Assembly: GCA_947502405.1 (NCBI GenBank)
Contig: CANMZT010000007.1
Location: 1-64,000 of the forward strand
Length of the DNA: 64,000 nt
Origin: an uncultured Algibacter sp.
Lineage (GTDB): Bacteria > Bacteroidota > Bacteroidia > Flavobacteriales > Flavobacteriaceae
Direction of reading: 5' to 3'
In this document: positions 61,627 through 64,000 of the stretch, in pieces
How positions within the stretch are numbered: the first letter of the stretch is position 1
How the letters are laid out: every line of letters begins with the position of its first letter
Notes under the pieces: model-generated
What the model saw: the letters and a program-made list of their open reading frames with translations, nothing else
Databases searched by the model: none
Told to the model about the DNA's origin: nothing
Made by a program: the position numbers and the translations under genes

Positions 61627-62862
61627 ATGTTAAATAATCAGTTGCTAAAAATTGCACAAGATTTTGGAAGTCCCGTTTATGTTTATAATGCTGATAAAAT
61701 TGAAAGCCAGTATAATAGATTAACTAATGCGTTTAAAGGTGTTAAAAAATTAAAACTTAATTATGCTGTTAAAGCATTATCAAACATATCGATCTTAAAG
61801 CTTTTTAAATCTTTGGGATCTGGTATTGATACCGTTTCAATTCAAGAAGTGCAACTAGGTTTAGCTGCTGGTTTTTTACCAGAACAGATAATCTTTACAC
61901 CAAACGGTGTGTCTTTAAATGAAATTGAAGAAGCTGCTAAACTAGGTGTAAAAATTAATATCGACAATCTATCAATTTTAGAGCAATTCGGAACAAAACA
62001 CCCAAAAATTCCAGTTTGTATTCGTATTAATCCGCATGTTATGGCAGGTGGAAATGCCAATATTTCTGTTGGTCATATAGATTCTAAATTTGGTATTTCA
62101 ATACATCAAATACCACATATTTTAAGAATTGTTGAAAACACTAAAATGACCATTAACGGCATACACATGCATACTGGTAGTGATATTTTAGATATTGAAG
62201 TATTCTTATATGCGAGCGAAATATTATTTGATACGGCAAAACAATTTAAAAATTTAGATTTCATTGATTTCGGATCTGGTTTTAAAGTGCCATACAAAGC
62301 AGGTGACATTGAAACTAATATTGAAGAATTAGGAAAAAAGCTATCATCTAGGTTTAATGCCTTTTGTAAAGAATATGGTAAAGAATTAACTCTAGCTTTT
62401 GAACCTGGAAAATTCTTAGTAAGTGAGTCTGGTTTCTTTCTAACCAAAGTAAATGCAGTAAAGCAAACTACCTCAACAGTTTTTGCACAAGTTGATTCTG
62501 GATTTAATCATTTAATACGCCCTATGCTTTATGGGTCTCATCATGATATTGTTAATATATCAAATCCAAAAGGTAGAGAACGCTTTTATACCGTAGTAGG
62601 CTACATTTGTGAAACAGATACTTTTGGTAATAACAGACGCATTAATGAAATTACTGAGGAAGATATTTTATGCTTTAAAAATGCAGGAGCGTATTGTTTC
62701 TCTATGGCAAGTAATTACAACTCAAGATACAGACCTGCTGAAGTATTGTGGTATAACAACAAGGCGCATTTAATAAGAAAAAGAGAGACTTTTGAAGATA
62801 TTTTAAGTAATCAAATTGAAGTTGATTTTAATACAAAAAAGAAGGCTGCTTTAGTAAAATAG
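61627..62862 (+). CDS. lysA: Diaminopimelate decarboxylase
   Basis: Decarboxylates meso-diaminopimelate to lysine, the last step of the pathway that dapD begins. At 411 residues it is a fold III PLP enzyme. It has the PLP-lysine segment LNYAVKALSN (about 44-53), GGGxGx replaced by DFGSGFKVPYKAG near 220, the EPGKFLVSESG motif (about 264-274) and the C-terminal YICETDTFGNNR with NAGAYCFSMASNYNSRYRP. The ATG at 61627 is chosen because the only upstream alternative lies in the promoter. A strong terminator follows. Confidence 0.95.
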   Translation: MLNNQLLKIAQDFGSPVYVYNADKIESQYNRLTNAFKGVKKLKLNYAVKALSNISILKLFKSLGSGIDTVSIQEVQLGLAAGFLPEQIIFTPNGVSLNEIEEAAKLGVKINIDNLSILEQFGTKHPKIPVCIRINPHVMAGGNANISVGHIDSKFGISIHQIPHILRIVENTKMTINGIHMHTGSDILDIEVFLYASEILFDTAKQFKNLDFIDFGSGFKVPYKAGDIETNIEELGKKLSSRFNAFCKEYGKELTLAFEPGKFLVSESGFFLTKVNAVKQTTSTVFAQVDSGFNHLIRPMLYGSHHDIVNISNPKGRERFYTVVGYICETDTFGNNRRINEITEEDILCFKNAGAYCFSMASNYNSRYRPAEVLWYNNKAHLIRKRETFEDILSNQIEVDFNTKKKAALVK

Positions 62863-62881
62863 AGTTTTCTAAATAATTATG

Positions 62882-62925
62882 AAGCCTCTTCAGAGCTAAA
62901 TAAGTTCTAAAGAGGCTTTTTTTTT
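62882..62925 (+). terminator. Terminator after lysA
   Basis: AAGCCTCTT and AAGAGGCTT pair around a 23-nt loop and are followed by about nine T's. Confidence 0.8.
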
Positions 62926-62993
62926 AAAATAACTCAACTTATTAAAGTTTAGTAATAAAATCGGTTTATTTTTGAGCAAACATATTTTTATTA

Positions 62994-63932
62994 ATGGATT
63001 TTACTAACCCGCTGGTTTATGGCGTACCTTGTTTTCTTGGTTTTATTTTATTGGAATTATCATACAGCAAACATCATAAAGAAAAAAAGGATCTGTATGA
63101 TTGGAAAGATTTAGCCGCAAGCCTTACCATGGGCATTGGCTCTACCATAATTGCGCCACTTACCAAAACTATTGCTGCAATTGTACTTTTTAATTTTGTT
63201 TACAATGTTTTTAATCCTGAAATTAATGGCATTCGCACAAATATTATGGGTTGGGAATCTTTCGGGTACGCATGGTATGTTTGGTTATTATGTCAATTGG
63301 CAGATGATTTTAGCTATTATTGGTTCCACAGACAAAACCATAATGTTCGGTTTTTATGGGCGGCACATGTGGTTCACCACTCATCAGACAAATTCAATTT
63401 GGGTACAGCAGTAAGAAACGGTTGGTTTACTATTTTTTACAAACCTTTCTTTTATATGTGGATTCCTGCTGTAGGCTTCCCTCCAGAGATGCTTGTGGTT
63501 TGTTTGGGCATCGAGGCGCTGTGGCAATTTCAACTGCACTCTGTTTACATTCCTAAAATGGGTATCATCGAAAAAGTTTTTAATACACATACCATGCATC
63601 AAGTACATCATGCTCAAAATATTGAGTACATGGACAAAAATCATGGAGGTTTTCTGAATATTTTCGATAAAATTTTTGGAACCTGGAAAGAGCTAGACGA
63701 AAATATCGATATAAAATACGGTGTAACCAAACCTCCAAACTCTTATAATCCATTAGTTATTCTCACTCACGAGTACAAAGATATCTGGAATGATATGAAA
63801 AAGTCAAAGAACTGGTATCATAAATTCATGTACGCTTTTGCACCTCCAGGTTGGAGTCACGATGGCAGTACACTTACTATAAAGCAACAGCAAAAGCTTT
63901 TAGATAAAGCAAAAAAGAAACAAAAGGTTTAG
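62994..63932 (+). CDS. Sterol desaturase / fatty acid hydroxylase family protein
   Basis: A 312-residue membrane di-iron enzyme. The histidine boxes HRQNH (about 106-110), HVVHHS (about 123-128) and HQVHH (about 199-203) are all present, with hydrophobic helices near 4-20, 44-72 and 85-100. Family members hydroxylate or desaturate lipids such as sterols, hopanoid or carotenoid-like substrates. The substrate here is unknown. The charged C-terminus is cytoplasmic. Its stop lies 7 bp before the inverted RNA-like element. Confidence 0.88.
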   Translation: MDFTNPLVYGVPCFLGFILLELSYSKHHKEKKDLYDWKDLAASLTMGIGSTIIAPLTKTIAAIVLFNFVYNVFNPEINGIRTNIMGWESFGYAWYVWLLCQLADDFSYYWFHRQNHNVRFLWAAHVVHHSSDKFNLGTAVRNGWFTIFYKPFFYMWIPAVGFPPEMLVVCLGIEALWQFQLHSVYIPKMGIIEKVFNTHTMHQVHHAQNIEYMDKNHGGFLNIFDKIFGTWKELDENIDIKYGVTKPPNSYNPLVILTHEYKDIWNDMKKSKNWYHKFMYAFAPPGWSHDGSTLTIKQQQKLLDKAKKKQKV

Positions 63933-63939
63933 TATACTT

Positions 63940-64000
63940 TTTTGGGCGTTACCCTCAAGGGGTTGGGCTTTAAATTAAAAAGTCCTCGGTAGTACCTCCC
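63940..64000 (-). ncRNA. Structured RNA-like element (copy B, truncated by the window)
   Basis: Read on the minus strand this is the 3' half of the element at 697-812. It has GAGGACTT, then AGCCC, the hairpin ACCC-CTTGA-GGGT and AACGCCCAAAAAA. The core of about 30 bases (AGCCC to the A-run) differs from copy A at only two positions, while the middle has diverged. The 5' half lies outside the window. Conservation centred on paired arms, in two unlinked and oppositely oriented places, argues for a functional RNA or a specific repeat rather than chance. Confidence 0.5.

Overview
The window is AT-rich chromosomal DNA of a marine-type member of the Flavobacteriaceae (phylum Bacteroidota). Evidence for this: promoters of the Bacteroidota kind (TTG, 18-20 bp, TAnnTTTG), almost no Shine-Dalgarno sequences, four exported proteins with the type B C-terminal signal of the type IX secretion system (T9SS), a zinc-less TGT, a DUF5606 protein and a zeaxanthin-type carotenoid operon. 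I cannot name the genus. No phage, transposase, CRISPR array or replication origin was seen.

Layout. 1-887: a gene-poor stretch with a promoter facing off the left edge, a degenerate palindromic repeat and a structured RNA-like element. 888-4133: thrS-infC-rpmI-rplT, where infC appears to start at AUA. 4235-13078: housekeeping genes (HAD phosphatase, YjbQ, EF-hand protein, an 'AsnB-like' exported protein, dnaB, accA, a DMT exporter, an LptF/G permease, tgt). 13203-16401: an outer-membrane barrel, an FKBP lipoprotein, an S4 protein, a PRTase and aroK. 16544-16757: tRNA-Lys and tRNA-Leu. 16761-19016: an octaheme cytochrome lipoprotein with HEAT and TPR repeats. 19236-24110: a CarH/LitR-like B12-binding MerR regulator followed by crtI-crtB-crtZ-crtY, enough to turn geranylgeranyl diphosphate into zeaxanthin. 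24105-28444: a TlpA-like thioredoxin, a lipoprotein, a Crp/Fnr regulator, DUF5606, def, ruvX and a small secreted protein. 28772-29587: dapD. 29710-34212: a surface-glycan cluster (TupA-like ATP-grasp, Stealth phosphotransferase, CDP-glycerol transferase-like, GT2, Kdo-kinase-like). 34285-41336: tRNA modification and maturation enzymes, GNAT, heme A synthase, two poorly known proteins and an ABC transporter pair. 41365-56929: about 15.5 kb holding four giant T9SS type B cargo proteins in tandem. 57043-63932: uvrB, a TerB-like protein, DUF1456, sucC, lysA and a sterol-desaturase-family enzyme. 63940-64000: the 3' half of a second copy of the left-end RNA-like element, on the minus strand.

The most rewarding places are the light/B12-type regulator with repeated operator-like motifs at its own promoter and at crtI; the paired RNA-like elements at the two ends; the T9SS array with an 11-fold cysteine/aspartate repeat; and the Stealth/TupA/CDP-glycerol-like glycan cluster. 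Starts were corrected where promoters, family N-termini or overlaps showed that the longest reading was wrong (thrS, rplT, tgt, lysA, crtI and others).
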